NCBI RefSeq assembly: GCF_014700075.1
Contig: NZ_JACXBU010000006.1
Coordinates: forward strand, 367,033-431,032
Origin: Pseudomonas sp. JM0905a
GTDB lineage: Bacteria; Pseudomonadota; Gammaproteobacteria; Pseudomonadales; Pseudomonadaceae
DNA length: 64,000 bases
Reading direction: 5' to 3'
Shown one piece after another: positions 27,937 to 37,934 of this stretch. Each line of letters opens with the position of its first letter. Position 1 is the first letter of the stretch. The position numbers and the translations under genes are program-made. The notes beneath the pieces were generated by a model. That model saw nothing but the letters and a program-made list of their open reading frames with translations. It made no database searches and was not told the DNA's origin.

Positions 27937-28016
27937 GGCTTTTCCTCGTCAGGATGCGGGCGGCGGCAGAGTTTGCCCGAACCCCCGAGGGGGTTCAAGG
28001 CTGCGACGGGCGTCGA

Positions 28017-28874
28017 TCAGTGCGCTTCGAGGTTGAAGGCAAGGTTATCGATCAGGCGGGTGTTGCCCATGAAGGCGGCACCCAGGATCACCAGCTGCTG
28101 GTCCTTGTCGCTTGCGGGGCGCAGGTTCAGCGCTTCGCGGACTTCCAGGTAATCCGGGCGGAAACCGGCCTTGGCCAGTTCGGCCTGGCCTTCCTGTTCC
28201 AGAGCAGTGAAGTCGCGACGGCCTGCACGGATGGCAGAGGCCATCTGCTGCAGGGTGCGGTACAGAGCGGGAGCGGCGGCGCGCTGGGCGTCGTCCAGGT
28301 AGCCATTGCGCGACGACAGGGCCAGGCCATCTTCGGCGCGAACCGTCGGCTCGCCCATGACCTGGATCGGCATGTTCAGATCGCGCACCAGCTTGCGGAT
28401 CACCGCCAACTGCTGGAAATCCTTCTCGCCGAATACCGCGAGGTCGGGCTGGACCATGTTGAACAGCTTGCTGACCACGGTGGCCACGCCTTCGAAATGG
28501 CCCGGGCGGCTACCGCCGCAGAGACCTTCGGACACCAGCGGGACGTTGACGCGGGTCTGGCCGTTCATGCCGTCCGGGTACATTTCTTCCACGTCCGGGT
28601 GGAACAGGAGATGGCAGCCGGCGGCTACCAGCTTCTCCTGGTCGGCCACCAGGGTGCGCGGGTAGGTGGCCAGGTCTTCGCTCGGCCCGAACTGCAGCGG
28701 GTTGACGAAGATGCTGGCGACCACGAAATCGGCGCGCTGGCTGGCCTTCTCCACCAGGGCGACGTGCCCGGAGTGGAGGTTGCCCATGGTGGGCACGAAG
28801 CCGATGCGCTTGCCTTCGCTACGTGCGCGGGCGACAGCTGCACGCAGTTCGCGGACGGTCTTGACGGTGATCAT
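28017..28874 (-). CDS. panC: Pantothenate synthetase
   Basis: ATP-dependent condensation of pantoate with beta-alanine. 285 residues. The HIGH-type motif is in [18 protein letters not shown] near 28-45. The pantoate-binding [19 protein letters not shown] is near 150, and the KMSKS-like [14 protein letters not shown] near 185. Its start overlaps the panB stop by 4 bp (ATGA), which indicates translational coupling. Normal for Pseudomonas. Confidence 0.97.
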   Translation of the reverse strand: MITVKTVRELRAAVARARSEGKRIGFVPTMGNLHSGHVALVEKASQRADFVVASIFVNPLQFGPSEDLATYPRTLVADQEKLVAAGCHLLFHPDVEEMYPDGMNGQTRVNVPLVSEGLCGGSRPGHFEGVATVVSKLFNMVQPDLAVFGEKDFQQLAVIRKLVRDLNMPIQVMGEPTVRAEDGLALSSRNGYLDDAQRAAAPALYRTLQQMASAIRAGRRDFTALEQEGQAELAKAGFRPDYLEVREALNLRPASDKDQQLVILGAAFMGNTRLIDNLAFNLEAH

Positions 28875-29671
28875 GCGGAGAATCCGTGTTCGGCAGCGGG
28901 GAAGGTCACGTCCTTGACGGCCTGGACGTAGGCCGACAGGGCAGCCTGGATGCTGGCCTGGCCTTCCATGAAGTTCTTCACGAACTTGGGCGCGCGGCCG
29001 GTGAGGGAGAGGCCGAGCATGTCGTGCAGGACCAGTACCTGGCCATCGGTGGCGCTACCGGCGCCAATGCCGATCACCGGGATCTTCACTGACTGGGTGA
29101 TTTCGGCGGCCAGCTCGCTGGGGACGCACTCCAGCAGCAGCATGGCGGCGCCAGCCTGTTCCAGGGCCATGGCGTCGGCGCGCAGCTGGCGGGCCTGGGC
29201 TTCCTGGCGGCCCTGGACCTTGTAGCCGCCGAGGATGTTCACGGCTTGCGGGGTCAGGCCCAGGTGGGCGCAGACCGGGACGCCGCGTTCGGCCAGCAGG
29301 CGAATGGGCTCGGCCAGCCAGGCGGCGCCTTCCAGCTTCACCATGTGTGCACCGGCCTGCATCAGGGCGGCGCAGTTGGCGAAGGTCTGTTCGAGGTTGG
29401 CGTAGGCCATGAACGGCAGGTCGCTGATGATCAGTGCGCCCTGGTTACCGCGTTTCACGGCAGCGGTGTGGTAGGCCATGTCGGCCATGCTGACCGGCAG
29501 GGTGCTGTCATGGCCTTGCAGGACCATGCCAAGGGAGTCGCCCACCAGCAGCACATCCACGCCAGCCTGGCAGGCTGCCTGGGCGAAGGTGGCGTCGTAG
29601 GCTGTCAGCATGGCGATCTTCTCGCCTTTCAGCTTGAGCTCTTGCAGGGTGGTCAGGGTCACATCGGGCAT
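28871..29671 (-). CDS. panB: 3-methyl-2-oxobutanoate hydroxymethyltransferase
   Basis: Adds a hydroxymethyl group to alpha-ketoisovalerate to give ketopantoate, the first pantothenate-specific step; its substrate is made by the valine pathway encoded later in this window (ilvI, ilvH, ilvC). I start at ATG 29671 ([19 protein letters not shown]), giving 266 residues. The metal-binding [20 protein letters not shown] is near 40-60, the [12 protein letters not shown] motif near 110, and the catalytic Glu region [12 protein letters not shown] near 180. It overlaps panC by 4 bp. The 102-bp gap upstream to folK probably holds its promoter. Confidence 0.97.
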   Translation of the reverse strand: MPDVTLTTLQELKLKGEKIAMLTAYDATFAQAACQAGVDVLLVGDSLGMVLQGHDSTLPVSMADMAYHTAAVKRGNQGALIISDLPFMAYANLEQTFANCAALMQAGAHMVKLEGAAWLAEPIRLLAERGVPVCAHLGLTPQAVNILGGYKVQGRQEAQARQLRADAMALEQAGAAMLLLECVPSELAAEITQSVKIPVIGIGAGSATDGQVLVLHDMLGLSLTGRAPKFVKNFMEGQASIQAALSAYVQAVKDVTFPAAEHGFSA

Positions 29672-29773
29672 GAAAACGTCCTCATCGGCGCCGGTTTGCA
29701 CCGGCGCGGGGCAACGGGACGCCTATAGTCCCGATGGGGGGGCATGAAGTCAATTGCAGGTGTTACCGACCTG

Positions 29774-30274
29774 TTACGGCGTTACCGCCAGGTCGGGGAG
29801 GCGCTCGAGGCCTTCGAATGGGCAGGCTGCCAGCAGGGCCTCCAGCGGGCGCCCATCGGGCAGTTGCAGGTCTTCGGCGATCTCCGCCAGGGGATAGAGC
29901 ACGAACGCGCGGGCGTGCATGTGGTAGTGCGGAACCTGTAACCGAGGCTCATCGAGCTGGCGCTGGCCGAACAGCAGGATGTCCAGGTCCAGGGTGCGCG
30001 GACCCCAGCGTTCGTCTTTGCGTACACGCCCCTGCGCCAGCTCGATGGCTTGTAGTGCGTCGAGCAGTTCCAGCGGCGCCAGCTCGGTATCCAGGGCGGC
30101 CACGGCATTTACGTAGCGGGGCTGGTCCGGTGGGCCGAGGGGGTCGCTGGCGTAGAGCGAGGACACCGCCGCGAGGCGCGTTCCGGGCAGTTCGCCCAGC
30201 GCAGCAAGGGCGCCGCGCAGTTGGCTGACGGGCTCGGCGAGGTTGCTGCCGAGGCCGATATACACGCGCTCCAT
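29774..30274 (-). CDS. folK: 2-amino-4-hydroxy-6-hydroxymethyldihydropteridine pyrophosphokinase
   Basis: Transfers pyrophosphate from ATP to the folate pterin; the product is the FolP substrate. I start at ATG 30274 (MERVYIGLGSNLAEP), the family N-terminus; a TTG two codons upstream is less likely. This gives 166 residues. YIGLGSNL near 5-12 and the catalytic loop RVRKDERWGPRTLDLDILLFG (two Asp bind Mg) near 85-105 are complete. It begins 2 bp after the pcnB stop, so pcnB and folK are probably one operon. Confidence 0.96.
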   Translation of the reverse strand: MERVYIGLGSNLAEPVSQLRGALAALGELPGTRLAAVSSLYASDPLGPPDQPRYVNAVAALDTELAPLELLDALQAIELAQGRVRKDERWGPRTLDLDILLFGQRQLDEPRLQVPHYHMHARAFVLYPLAEIAEDLQLPDGRPLEALLAACPFEGLERLPDLAVTP

Positions 30275-30276
30275 GA

Positions 30277-31683
30277 TCAATCGCCCGAATTGTCGGGCGT
30301 GCCATCGCTGCGCGGACCGCGACGACGACGGCTGCCACCACGGCGGCGGCGCTGGCCACTGGGCTGTTGCTCGTCCTTGGAGCTGAGCTCACGGATCATG
30401 TTGCGGCGCTGGCTGTCACTGGCGTCCTGGTAGTCCGTCCACCAGTCACCCAGGCCATCGGTCTTCTCGCCGGCGCTTTCGCGCAGCAGGAGGAAGTCGT
30501 AACCGGCGCGGAATCGCGGATTCTCCAGCAGCAGGTCGGCACGCTTGCCATTGCGACGCGGCAGGCGCTCCTGCATGTCCCAGATTTCACGGATCGGAAT
30601 GCTGAAACGCTTGGGAATGGCGGTGCGCTGGACCTGTTCCATGATCAGGACATGGGCCGCTTCCTGCATCGCCGGGATCGGCGGCATGCCACGCTCCTGC
30701 AACTGCGCGGCGCGGGCAGGCAGGGCAGGCCAGAGCAGGGCGGCGAAGAGGAAGGCCGGGGTAACGGGCTTGCCCTGGCGAATGCGCTCGTCGGTGTTGA
30801 TCAGCGCCTGGCGAATCAGGCGGCCGGTGTATTCGGGGTTGCGATCCAGGGCTGCGGCGCTGGCCGGGAACAGCGGGGCGAACAGGTCGTACTCCACCAG
30901 CAGTTCGAACGTGCGCTCGGCCTTGCCGCCGAGGAACAGCTTGAGCACTTCGTCGAACAGGCGCGCGGAGGGGATTTCTCGCAGCATTGGCGCCAGGCGG
31001 CGAATGGGAGCGGCGCTGTGCTTCTCGATCTCGAAGTCCAGTTTGGCGGCGAAACGCGCGGCGCGGAGCATGCGCACCGGGTCTTCCTGGTAACGCTGCT
31101 CGGGAATACCTATCAGGCGCACCAGGCGGTTGCGGATGTCGTGAACGCCGTGGGCGTAATCGAGGATGCGCTCGGTGGTGGGGTCGTAGTACAGCGCGTT
31201 GATGGTGAAGTCGCGGCGCTGGGCGTCGTCTTCCAGGCTGCCATAGACATTGTCGCGCAGGATGCGGCCGCTTTCGTTGCGCGAGGCCTGGTTGCTGTCT
31301 TCCTCTTCCTCACCCTGCGGGTGGTTGGCGCGGAAGGTGGCGACCTCGATGATTTCGCGGCCGAACTGCACATGGGCCAGCTTGAAGCGGCGGCCAATCA
31401 CCCGGGCGTTGCGGAACTCGGCGCGCACCTGCTCGGGGGTGGCATTGGTGGCCACGTCGAAGTCCTTGGGGCGCAGGTTCAGCAGCAGGTCACGGACGCA
31501 ACCGCCGACGACGTAGGCTTGGTAGCCAGCCTTCTGCAGGCGATCGACGACCAGTACGGCATTGCGACTGATGCCCGAACGGTGCAGCGAATGCTGATTA
31601 TTGCCCAGTACTTCGGGAGTGCTGCGCGGATGCTGGGCGCGGCGAAGGGGCGAACGGAAAGACTGGAACAGCTTCTTCAGCAT
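30277..31683 (-). CDS. pcnB: Poly(A) polymerase I
   Basis: Adds 3' poly(A) tails that mark RNA for degradation. I start at ATG 31683 (MLKKLFQSFRSPLRRAQHPR) instead of a GTG three codons earlier; this gives 468 residues. The nucleotidyltransferase core near 60-90 is YVVGGCVRDLLLNLRPKDFDVAT, with the GG and DxD metal-binding motifs. The neighbouring ILDYAHGVHDIRNRLVRLIG and EDPVRMLRAARFAAKL segments are typical of the polymerase/CCA-adding family. The C-terminus after ~400 is basic (SGQRRRRGGSRRRRGPR), likely RNA-binding. It is downstream of the CrcZ locus and upstream of folK. Confidence 0.96.
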   Translation of the reverse strand: MLKKLFQSFRSPLRRAQHPRSTPEVLGNNQHSLHRSGISRNAVLVVDRLQKAGYQAYVVGGCVRDLLLNLRPKDFDVATNATPEQVRAEFRNARVIGRRFKLAHVQFGREIIEVATFRANHPQGEEEEDSNQASRNESGRILRDNVYGSLEDDAQRRDFTINALYYDPTTERILDYAHGVHDIRNRLVRLIGIPEQRYQEDPVRMLRAARFAAKLDFEIEKHSAAPIRRLAPMLREIPSARLFDEVLKLFLGGKAERTFELLVEYDLFAPLFPASAAALDRNPEYTGRLIRQALINTDERIRQGKPVTPAFLFAALLWPALPARAAQLQERGMPPIPAMQEAAHVLIMEQVQRTAIPKRFSIPIREIWDMQERLPRRNGKRADLLLENPRFRAGYDFLLLRESAGEKTDGLGDWWTDYQDASDSQRRNMIRELSSKDEQQPSGQRRRRGGSRRRRGPRSDGTPDNSGD

Positions 31684-31795
31684 GGGATGCACTGTTTTGC
31701 GGAATGGACGGCCAGAAAAGGATATGGGCGCACGATGGCCGCGGATTCTAGCACTGGGAGGGGGGATGGAGAAGAAAAGGTCTGAAAGGAGCCAA

Positions 31796-31824
31796 AGCTA
31801 CTGGGGGAGCCGAAGCTCCCCCCC
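31796..31824 (-). terminator. Probable crcZ terminator hairpin
   Basis: Perfect 8-bp stem GGGGGAGC / GCTCCCCC (31803-31810 and 31815-31822) with a CGAA/TTCG tetraloop. The T-tract is weak on the minus side (AGTAGCTTTGG), so release efficiency is uncertain. Confidence 0.6.
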
Positions 31825-32169
31825 AAATTGGTGCGTGCTTTGTTTTTATTGTATCGGGCTTGGTGTTTTTGTTGTTCGACCCGTTCCAGCAGGCATTTCA
31901 CCTCTGGATATGCCCTCCAATCGAGGGTTAGTAGCAAACGGATTGCTTTGGACGCTGATGGTGCCGTGATCATTCCGTGACCCAACCAGTACTGGCGCTG
32001 CTTTGGAAGCAGTTTTTGTTGTTCTCTGTCTGGCTGTGGGGCAAGCCCCAATGGCAACTCCTCTCCAAAAGAATCAGTTAGCTGCGCCTCCGCTGTCTTG
32101 TTTTTATTGTGCTGGAGTCGATACGTCTTGTTTTTATTGTGGGGTTCAGCGTTTGTTATTGTTGTTGTG
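31800..32169 (-). ncRNA. crcZ: CrcZ, Hfq/Crc-titrating small RNA
   Basis: Decoy RNA that binds Hfq (with Crc) and relieves catabolite repression. The 683-bp gap between cbrB and pcnB has no gene. On the minus strand it carries a sigma54 promoter at 32181-32196 with a predicted start near 32169, and six A-rich motifs of the AACAATAA/AACAACAA type at about 32152-32168, 32129-32140, 32099-32110, 32013-32023, 31864-31877 and 31840-31852. A GGGGGAGC/GCTCCCCC hairpin (31803-31822) near 370 nt from the start fits the known ~400-nt RNA. Position cbrB-crcZ-pcnB matches P. aeruginosa. The exact ends are inferred. Confidence 0.88.
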
Positions 32170-32180
32170 CCGCAGATAAA

Positions 32181-32196
32181 GCAGATGCCGTGCCAA
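32181..32196 (-). promoter_or_regulatory. Sigma54 promoter of crcZ
   Basis: On the minus strand TTGGCACGGCATCTGC: TGGCAC at -24 and TGC at -12, with GG and GC separated by ten bases. The predicted transcript starts at about 32169. CbrB, a sigma54 activator encoded just upstream, is the expected activator. Confidence 0.85.
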
Positions 32197-32253
32197 CTTT
32201 TTTGATTCCTTGTAAATCAAGGGCTTGCGAGGGGTGGCGGCTGAGCGGAGGGC

Positions 32254-32292
32254 AAAAAAAAGCCGGGTTTTCGTTACCTTTAGACCCGGCTT
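32254..32292 (-). terminator. Intrinsic terminator after cbrB
   Basis: Stem ACCCGGCT / AGCCGGGT (arms 32284-32291 and 32261-32268) and an eight-base T-tract on the minus strand. It separates the cbrAB message from crcZ. Confidence 0.85.
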
Positions 32293-32319
32293 TGTTACGT
32301 GATGTTAGGCGGGGTAACA
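32293..32319. promoter_or_regulatory. Palindrome TGTTAC-N15-GTAACA, candidate CbrB enhancer site
   Basis: 27-bp inverted repeat with TGTTAC at 32293-32298 and GTAACA at 32314-32319. It is about 125-150 bp upstream of the predicted crcZ start. That is the distance I recall for the CbrB upstream activating site in P. aeruginosa (not checked). A further TGTTAG occurs between the arms. Confidence 0.6.
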
Positions 32320-32366
32320 GCGCAGGGAACCTTTTGTGTTCCCCCGGTGTCACCCACGCCGGGCAC

Positions 32367-33794
32367 TCAAGGCCCGGCTGCGGCGCCCGATTTGCGGCGC
32401 GGAATCCCCAGGCGTTGACGGCGCTCCCACAGGCATTTGCGGCTGATGCCCAGTTTGCGCGCTAGCTCGGTCTCGGTCATGTGATCCTGGTGCTCCAGCA
32501 CGAAGTGCTGGAAATAGTCTTCCAGCGACAGGTCTTCGGTAGGCTCGTGGGCGGTGTTGTTGGCCTGGGACGGAACAGCGGCTTCGTTGAAGTCCTCTTC
32601 GTCCAGGTCGTCCAGCTCGATGTCGATGCCCAGCAGGTCCGCCGAGATGTCCGGGCTCTCGCACAGGATCACGGCGCGCTCGATGGCGTTTTCCAGCTCG
32701 CGCACGTTACCCGGCCAGTTGTAGTGGCGGATGGCCTGTTCGGCGTCGGTCGCGAAACGCAGGCTGTCACGCCCCATCTGGGCGCACTGGCGTGCCAGGA
32801 AGGAGCGGGCGATTTCCAGCACGTCGTTACCGCGCTCGCGCAAGGCGGGCAGCTTCAGCGAAATGACGTGCAGGCGGTAATAGAGGTCCTCGCGGAACTG
32901 GCCGGTCTTGGCCAGGGTCTTGAGGTCGCGGTGGGTCGCTGCGATCAGACGCACGTCGACTTTCTGCGACTGCACCGAGCCCACGCGGCGAATTTCGCCT
33001 TCCTGAAGGACGCGCAACAGGCGTGCCTGGGCTTCCAGGGGCAGTTCGCCGATTTCATCGAGGAACAGGGTGCCACCGTCGGCGGCTTCCACCAGGCCGG
33101 CACGGCCAGCAGTGGCGCCGGTGAAGGCGCCTTTCTCGTGGCCGAAGAGTTCGGACTCGATCAGGGTTTCCGGGATGGCGGCGCAGTTCACCGAAATCAG
33201 CGGGGCCTTGGCGCGGCGGGAAAGGTTGTGCAGCGCGCGGGCCACCAGTTCCTTGCCGGTGCCGGACTCACCCTGGATGAGCACGGTCGAGTCGGTCGGG
33301 GACACTTTGCGGATCTTGCTGTAGAGCTCGAGCATCGCCGGGCAGGAGCCGATGATGCCGATCTCGCCGTCGGCGTTGGCGGCTGCCGCCTTGTCACCGC
33401 CACGGCTGGCGCTGGGGCGCTCGCTCGGGGTCGACTTGGCTTCCTGGCGCTCCTTGAGGATGCGGGCAACCGCCTGGAGCATTTCGTCATGGTCGAAGGG
33501 CTTGGCGATGTAGTCCACCGCGCCCATCTTCATAGAATCCACTGCCGAGCGCAGGCTGGCGTAACTGGTCATGATCAGCACCGGAGTGCCTTGGGCCAGC
33601 TTGATCAGTTCGGTACCGGGAGCGCCGGGAAGGCGGAGGTCGCTGATGATGAGGTCGAAACCGGGAATGCTGTATCGCTCCTGGGCCTCCTGGACGGAGC
33701 CGGCCTCGCTGACCTGGTACTGGTTACGTTCCAGCAGGCGTCGCAAGGCAGAGCGAATGATGGTTTCGTCTTCGACGATCAGAATATGTGGCAT
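32367..33794 (-). CDS. cbrB: Two-component response regulator CbrB (NtrC family)
   Basis: Sigma54-dependent activator for carbon/nitrogen balance; its main target is crcZ. 475 residues. The receiver domain (1-120) has the phospho-acceptor Asp52 in [11 protein letters not shown]. The AAA+ domain has Walker [17 protein letters not shown] near 170, the sigma54-contact motif GAFTGA near 215 and Walker [15 protein letters not shown]. The C-terminal Fis-type helix-turn-helix is [20 protein letters not shown]. It lies 22 bp downstream of cbrA and is followed by a terminator, the crcZ enhancer palindrome and promoter. Confidence 0.97.
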   Translation of the reverse strand: MPHILIVEDETIIRSALRRLLERNQYQVSEAGSVQEAQERYSIPGFDLIISDLRLPGAPGTELIKLAQGTPVLIMTSYASLRSAVDSMKMGAVDYIAKPFDHDEMLQAVARILKERQEAKSTPSERPSASRGGDKAAAANADGEIGIIGSCPAMLELYSKIRKVSPTDSTVLIQGESGTGKELVARALHNLSRRAKAPLISVNCAAIPETLIESELFGHEKGAFTGATAGRAGLVEAADGGTLFLDEIGELPLEAQARLLRVLQEGEIRRVGSVQSQKVDVRLIAATHRDLKTLAKTGQFREDLYYRLHVISLKLPALRERGNDVLEIARSFLARQCAQMGRDSLRFATDAEQAIRHYNWPGNVRELENAIERAVILCESPDISADLLGIDIELDDLDEEDFNEAAVPSQANNTAHEPTEDLSLEDYFQHFVLEHQDHMTETELARKLGISRKCLWERRQRLGIPRRKSGAAAGP

Positions 33795-33816
33795 TAATTC
33801 GGCTCTCTAGACGGTC

Positions 33817-36765
33817 TCAGCTCACGGCGGATGTCGCTTCGACAAAACGAGGCAGCGTCACCCTGATTCGGGTGCCGCGCTGGTGCTCGGAGTCGGCCGG
33901 GCTTTCGATGGTTATCTGTCCATAATGCTCTTCCACGATCGAATAGACCAGTGCAAGGCCAAGGCCGGTCCCTTTCCCTGGGTCCTTGGTGGTGAAGAAG
34001 GGTTCGAACAGTCGATCCATGATCGCCTTCGGAATTCCGCTGCCTTCGTCCTCGACGACGAGGTCGACGGTGTGTTCCGAAGCTTCGCTGCGCACGCGGA
34101 TGGCGCTGCCCACGGGGGAAGCGTCGCGGGCGTTGGACAGCAGGTTGATCAGCACCTGGGCAAGGCGCTGCGGATCGCCTTCGACGACATGATGCGGATC
34201 GCAGAGGTTGAAGAAGTTCACCTCGATGCTGCGCTTGTTCAGTGATAGCAGGCCGATGGCATCCTGGGCCACCTCGGCCAGGCACACCGGCTCGCTTGCC
34301 TGCTGGCGGCCGCCGGCATGGGCGAAACTCATCAGGGACTGGACGATACGAGTGACGCGCTTGGTCTGTTCGAGAATCTGGCTGCTGAGTTCCTTGATCT
34401 CCGAATCGCCCTCGCGCTCTTCTCGCAGGTTCTGCGCCAGGCAGGCAATACCGGTGATGGGGTTGCCGATTTCATGGGCGACGCCGGCGGCCAGGCGGCC
34501 GATGGAGGCCAGGCGCTCGGAGTGCACCAGCTTGTCTTCCAGCAACTGGGTGTCGGTCACGTCTTCCACCAGCAACACCAGGCCGCTGCTGCCGGGAGCC
34601 AGGGGTTCTTCGATCGCCGCCTTGTGCAGGTTGAGTGCGCGGACCTGGCCATCCAGCGCCAGGCGCTGCTTGTGCAGGTGCTCGTCGGGCAGGTTGATGA
34701 AGCCTTCCAGCAGGCCCTTCCAGGGTTCGGAGATGGTGGACAGGCGCGATCCCACGACGCGCTGCGCCGGAATCTCGGTCAGTTCCTCCATGGCGCGGTT
34801 CCACATGAGGATTTCCTGATCCTTGGCCAGGGAGCAGACGCCCATCGGCAGCTCCTGCAGCGTCTGGCGATGGTAGCGGCGCAGGGCGTCCAGTTCGGCG
34901 GCCAGGCCCGTGAGGCGCGAGTGGTAGTCCTCGAGGCGGCTTTCGATGAAGTGGATGTCTTCGGTGACGTAGCCCTCGCTGCCGGACTTGTAGGGCAGGA
35001 AGGTTTCCACCATGTCCTGGGCCACGCTGGGGCCCATCAGGCCGGACAAGTTGGCTTCGATGCGGTCGCGCAGGCGGCGCAGGGCATAGGGGCGGCGTTC
35101 GTCGAAGGGCAGGTGGAGGTCGCGCAGCGCCTGTTCCACTTCCTTCTGTGCGGTCTTGGCGCCCAGGGGCTTGGCCAGCTGGGTGGCGAATTCCTGGGGC
35201 GAACTGGCCAGCAGTTCGCGGCGCTGTGGCCGACGCACGTTGTCCACGGTACAGGCTTCGGCGGCGCTGCGTTCTTCCGGGCTGGCTTCGGTGAAGAGCG
35301 AAACCAGGGTGAAGATCAGCACGTTGGCCGCCAGGGAGGCGATGGCCGCGATGTGCCAACTGGTATCGTCGAGTACGTAGATGGCGTTGAACAGCGGCAG
35401 GTAGATGCCCTGCAGGTTGCCCACCAGCGGCAGCAGCATGGCGAACAGCCAGACGAGGAAGCCCGCCAGTAGGCCGGCAATGAAGCCGCGGCGGTTGGCG
35501 GTCGGCCAGTAGAGAACGGAGAGCGCGCCCGGCAGGAATTGCAGGGTGGCGACGAAAGCGACTATGCCGAGGTTGGACAGGTCCTGCTCGGCCCCCAGCA
35601 ACAGGTAGAAGCCGTAGCCCGCCATGATGATGAAGGCGATCAGCGCACGGCGGGTCCATTTCAACCAGCGGTAGATATTGCCCTCGGCCGGTGGCTGGTA
35701 GAGCGGCAGCACCAGGTGGTTGAGAGCCATGCCGGAGAGTGCCAGCGTCAGCACGATGATCAGGCCGCTGGCAGCAGAGAGGCCACCGACGTACGCGAGC
35801 AGGGCCAGTACCGGGTTATTCACGGCGATGCCGAGGCCCAGGGTGAAGTATTCCGGATTGGTGGTGGCGCCCAGCTTGAGACCTGCCCAGAGAATCAGCG
35901 GGATAGCCAGGCTCATCAGCAGCAGGAACAGCGGCAGGCCCCAGCTCGCGCTGACCATGGCGCGCGGGTTGAGGTTCTCGGTGAAGGTCATGTGGTACAT
36001 GTGCGGCATGACGATCGCCGAGGCGAAGAACACCAGCAGCAGGGTCCGCCAGGGGCCTTCCTGCAGAGGGGTGTGCAGGGTGGACAGCGCGGCCTGGTTT
36101 TGCAGCAGCCAGAGTTCCAGTTCGCGCGGGCCGCCGAATACCCCATAGAGCGCGTAGAGGCCGATGGCGCCCAGGGCTACCAGCTTGACCACCGACTCGA
36201 AGGCGATGGCGAACACCAGACCGGCGTGCTTCTCGCGGGTGGCGATATGGCGGGCGCCGAAGAGGATGGTGAAGAGGGTAATGAGCGCGCAGAAGCTCAG
36301 GGCGACGCGGTTGTGCACCGGCTCGCGGGTGAGGATGCCGATGGAGTCGGCCACTGCCTGGATCTGCAAGGCCAGCAGCGGCAGGACCCCGATGATCATG
36401 ATCACCGTGGTCAGCGCGCCGGCCCAGGTGCTGCGGAAGCGGAAGGCGAACAGGTCGGCCAGGGACGAGAGCTGATAGGTACGGGTGATGCGCAATATCG
36501 GATAGAGCAGCACCGGCGCCAGCAGGAAGGCACCTGATACCCCGAGGTAGCTGGCGAGGAATCCGTAGCCGTATTGGTAGGCCAGGCCGACGGTGCCGTA
36601 GAACGCCCAGGCGCTGGCGTAGACGCCGAGGGACAGGGTGTAGGTCAGCGGATGGCGGATGATCCAGCGCGGGACGAAGCCCCGGTCACTGAGCCAGGCC
36701 ACGCCGAAAAGGGCCAGAAGGTAGGCAGCGCTGATCAGGATCAGCTGGGTGAGGCTAAAGCTCAT
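33817..36765 (-). CDS. cbrA: Sensor histidine kinase CbrA with transporter-like domain
   Basis: Membrane sensor kinase that phosphorylates CbrB. I start at ATG 36765 ([20 protein letters not shown]), giving 982 residues; the ATG two codons earlier is also possible. Residues ~1-500 form about 13 membrane helices related to the sodium/solute symporter (SLC5) family, as in known CbrA, which may bind or move histidine. A PAS-type region around 600-700 leads to the H-box [20 protein letters not shown] (~760). N-box [13 protein letters not shown] and G-boxes [15 protein letters not shown] and [12 protein letters not shown] are intact. It overlaps cbrX by 11 bp. Confidence 0.96.
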   Translation of the reverse strand: MSFSLTQLILISAAYLLALFGVAWLSDRGFVPRWIIRHPLTYTLSLGVYASAWAFYGTVGLAYQYGYGFLASYLGVSGAFLLAPVLLYPILRITRTYQLSSLADLFAFRFRSTWAGALTTVIMIIGVLPLLALQIQAVADSIGILTREPVHNRVALSFCALITLFTILFGARHIATREKHAGLVFAIAFESVVKLVALGAIGLYALYGVFGGPRELELWLLQNQAALSTLHTPLQEGPWRTLLLVFFASAIVMPHMYHMTFTENLNPRAMVSASWGLPLFLLLMSLAIPLILWAGLKLGATTNPEYFTLGLGIAVNNPVLALLAYVGGLSAASGLIIVLTLALSGMALNHLVLPLYQPPAEGNIYRWLKWTRRALIAFIIMAGYGFYLLLGAEQDLSNLGIVAFVATLQFLPGALSVLYWPTANRRGFIAGLLAGFLVWLFAMLLPLVGNLQGIYLPLFNAIYVLDDTSWHIAAIASLAANVLIFTLVSLFTEASPEERSAAEACTVDNVRRPQRRELLASSPQEFATQLAKPLGAKTAQKEVEQALRDLHLPFDERRPYALRRLRDRIEANLSGLMGPSVAQDMVETFLPYKSGSEGYVTEDIHFIESRLEDYHSRLTGLAAELDALRRYHRQTLQELPMGVCSLAKDQEILMWNRAMEELTEIPAQRVVGSRLSTISEPWKGLLEGFINLPDEHLHKQRLALDGQVRALNLHKAAIEEPLAPGSSGLVLLVEDVTDTQLLEDKLVHSERLASIGRLAAGVAHEIGNPITGIACLAQNLREEREGDSEIKELSSQILEQTKRVTRIVQSLMSFAHAGGRQQASEPVCLAEVAQDAIGLLSLNKRSIEVNFFNLCDPHHVVEGDPQRLAQVLINLLSNARDASPVGSAIRVRSEASEHTVDLVVEDEGSGIPKAIMDRLFEPFFTTKDPGKGTGLGLALVYSIVEEHYGQITIESPADSEHQRGTRIRVTLPRFVEATSAVS

Positions 36766-36931
36766 CAGCATCGCGTTGACTCTGCAGAATGAAGGTCACC
36801 ACGATCAGGATCAGCCACAGCAGGTAGGGGCGGTACCAGGCGCCGTTGGGGTCGATCCACCAATCCATGATGGCGGGGGAGAACAGGTAGATTCCCACCA
36901 CCAGGAGCAGGACCAGTCGATAGATGTACAT
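36755..36931 (-). CDS. cbrX: CbrX, small membrane protein encoded with cbrAB
   Basis: 58-residue protein MYIYRLVLLLVVGIYLFSPA followed by IMDWWIDPNGAWYRPYLLWL and an LIVVTFIL segment, ending ...RDADEL. It has two hydrophobic helices (about 5-20 and 37-50). The gene starts at ATG 36931 and ends at TAG 36755-36757, overlapping the cbrA start by 11 bp, so its translation is probably coupled to cbrA. A small gene in this position (cbrX) is described for other Pseudomonas. Function unknown. The weak ribosome site GAGATTTTGTGGC is a point of doubt. Confidence 0.85.
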   Translation of the reverse strand: MYIYRLVLLLVVGIYLFSPAIMDWWIDPNGAWYRPYLLWLILIVVTFILQSQRDADEL

Positions 36932-36992
36932 GCCACAAAATCTCGTCGTGTCTGTCGCGATGGTAGCGAATGCACCACCGGCGGGCGAGAGG

Positions 36993-37880
36993 CTAGCGAA
37001 GCTGCGCTTCGGTCAGGGTCCTGGCCCGCGGTATTCGCCCTGCGTCCCAGTGGGTGATGCCCCATTCCATGACTTCGCGAGGGCTGTAACCGGCCAGCTC
37101 GACTGGTGGCTCCTGGCCCAGGGCGCGCAGGGCGCGTGTAAGCAGCGGTCCGGCGCTGTCAGCCGGTAATGGCGGCGAGCGATAGGACTTGCCGAGCTTG
37201 TGGCCATCCGGCTGGATGATCAGCGGAACATGCAGATAGCGCGGCTGGCTGAACCCCAGCAATTCCTGAAGATAGAGCTGGCGCGGCGTGGAATCCAGCA
37301 GGTCGGCACCACGGACGATGTCGGTTACGCCCTGCCAGGCATCGTCCAGCACCACGGCCAGTTGATAGGCGTAGAGGCCGTCTCGACGGCGGATGACGAA
37401 GTCGCCGACTTCCCGTCCCAGGTGCTGGCGGTATTCACCCTGGACACGGTCGACAAAGTGATATTCCAGCTCCGGTACGCGGAGGCGGATGGCCGCGTCA
37501 TGCTGCGGGTGCTGGGCATTGCGGCAGATCCCGGGATAGACGCCCTGATGGCCTTCCAGCTGTTTGCGCGAGCAGGTGCAGGCGTAGGCGAGCCCCATCT
37601 GGTAGAGACGGTCGATCACCTTGGCGTAGACCTCATGGCGATCGCTCTGGCGGACCATTTCGCCGTCCCATTCGAAGCCGTAATTCTCCAGGGTATGGAG
37701 AATCGCCGCCTGGGCGCCTTCGACTTCCCGTGGCGGGTCGAGGTCTTCCATGCGCAGCAGCCAGCGTCCACCCATTGCGCGGGCGTCGAGGTAGGAGGCG
37801 AGGGCAGCGACCAGCGAGCCGAAATGCAGGTAGCCGCTGGGCGTGGGGGCGAAACGCCCGATATAGGCAGGGGACGTCAT
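36993..37880 (-). CDS. gluQ: Glutamyl-Q tRNA(Asp) synthetase
   Basis: Attaches glutamate to the queuosine base of tRNA(Asp); a paralogue of glutamyl-tRNA synthetase that lacks the anticodon-binding domain. 295 residues, fitting this short form. The ATP-binding HIGH-like motif is FAPTPSGYLHFGSLVAALAS near 10-30 and the KMSKS-like HKLGKS near 225. Zinc-type ligands ACTCSRKQLEGH near 100 and PGIC are present. It lies 54 bp after dksA on the same strand, the usual dksA-gluQ arrangement. Confidence 0.96.
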   Translation of the reverse strand: MTSPAYIGRFAPTPSGYLHFGSLVAALASYLDARAMGGRWLLRMEDLDPPREVEGAQAAILHTLENYGFEWDGEMVRQSDRHEVYAKVIDRLYQMGLAYACTCSRKQLEGHQGVYPGICRNAQHPQHDAAIRLRVPELEYHFVDRVQGEYRQHLGREVGDFVIRRRDGLYAYQLAVVLDDAWQGVTDIVRGADLLDSTPRQLYLQELLGFSQPRYLHVPLIIQPDGHKLGKSYRSPPLPADSAGPLLTRALRALGQEPPVELAGYSPREVMEWGITHWDAGRIPRARTLTEAQLR

Positions 37881-37904
37881 TGGGGGGCAGGGCCCTATAA
37901 AGCG

Positions 37905-37927
37905 ACGGGGCGCCGTTGGCGCCCCGT
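37905..37927. terminator. Terminator-like hairpin between dksA and gluQ
   Basis: Stem ACGGGGCGCC / GGCGCCCCGT with a short loop, between the dksA stop (37935) and the gluQ start (37880). The minus-side T-tract is weak (CGCTTT), so it may only partly terminate dksA. Confidence 0.5.
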
Positions 37928-37934
37928 TTCGGCA

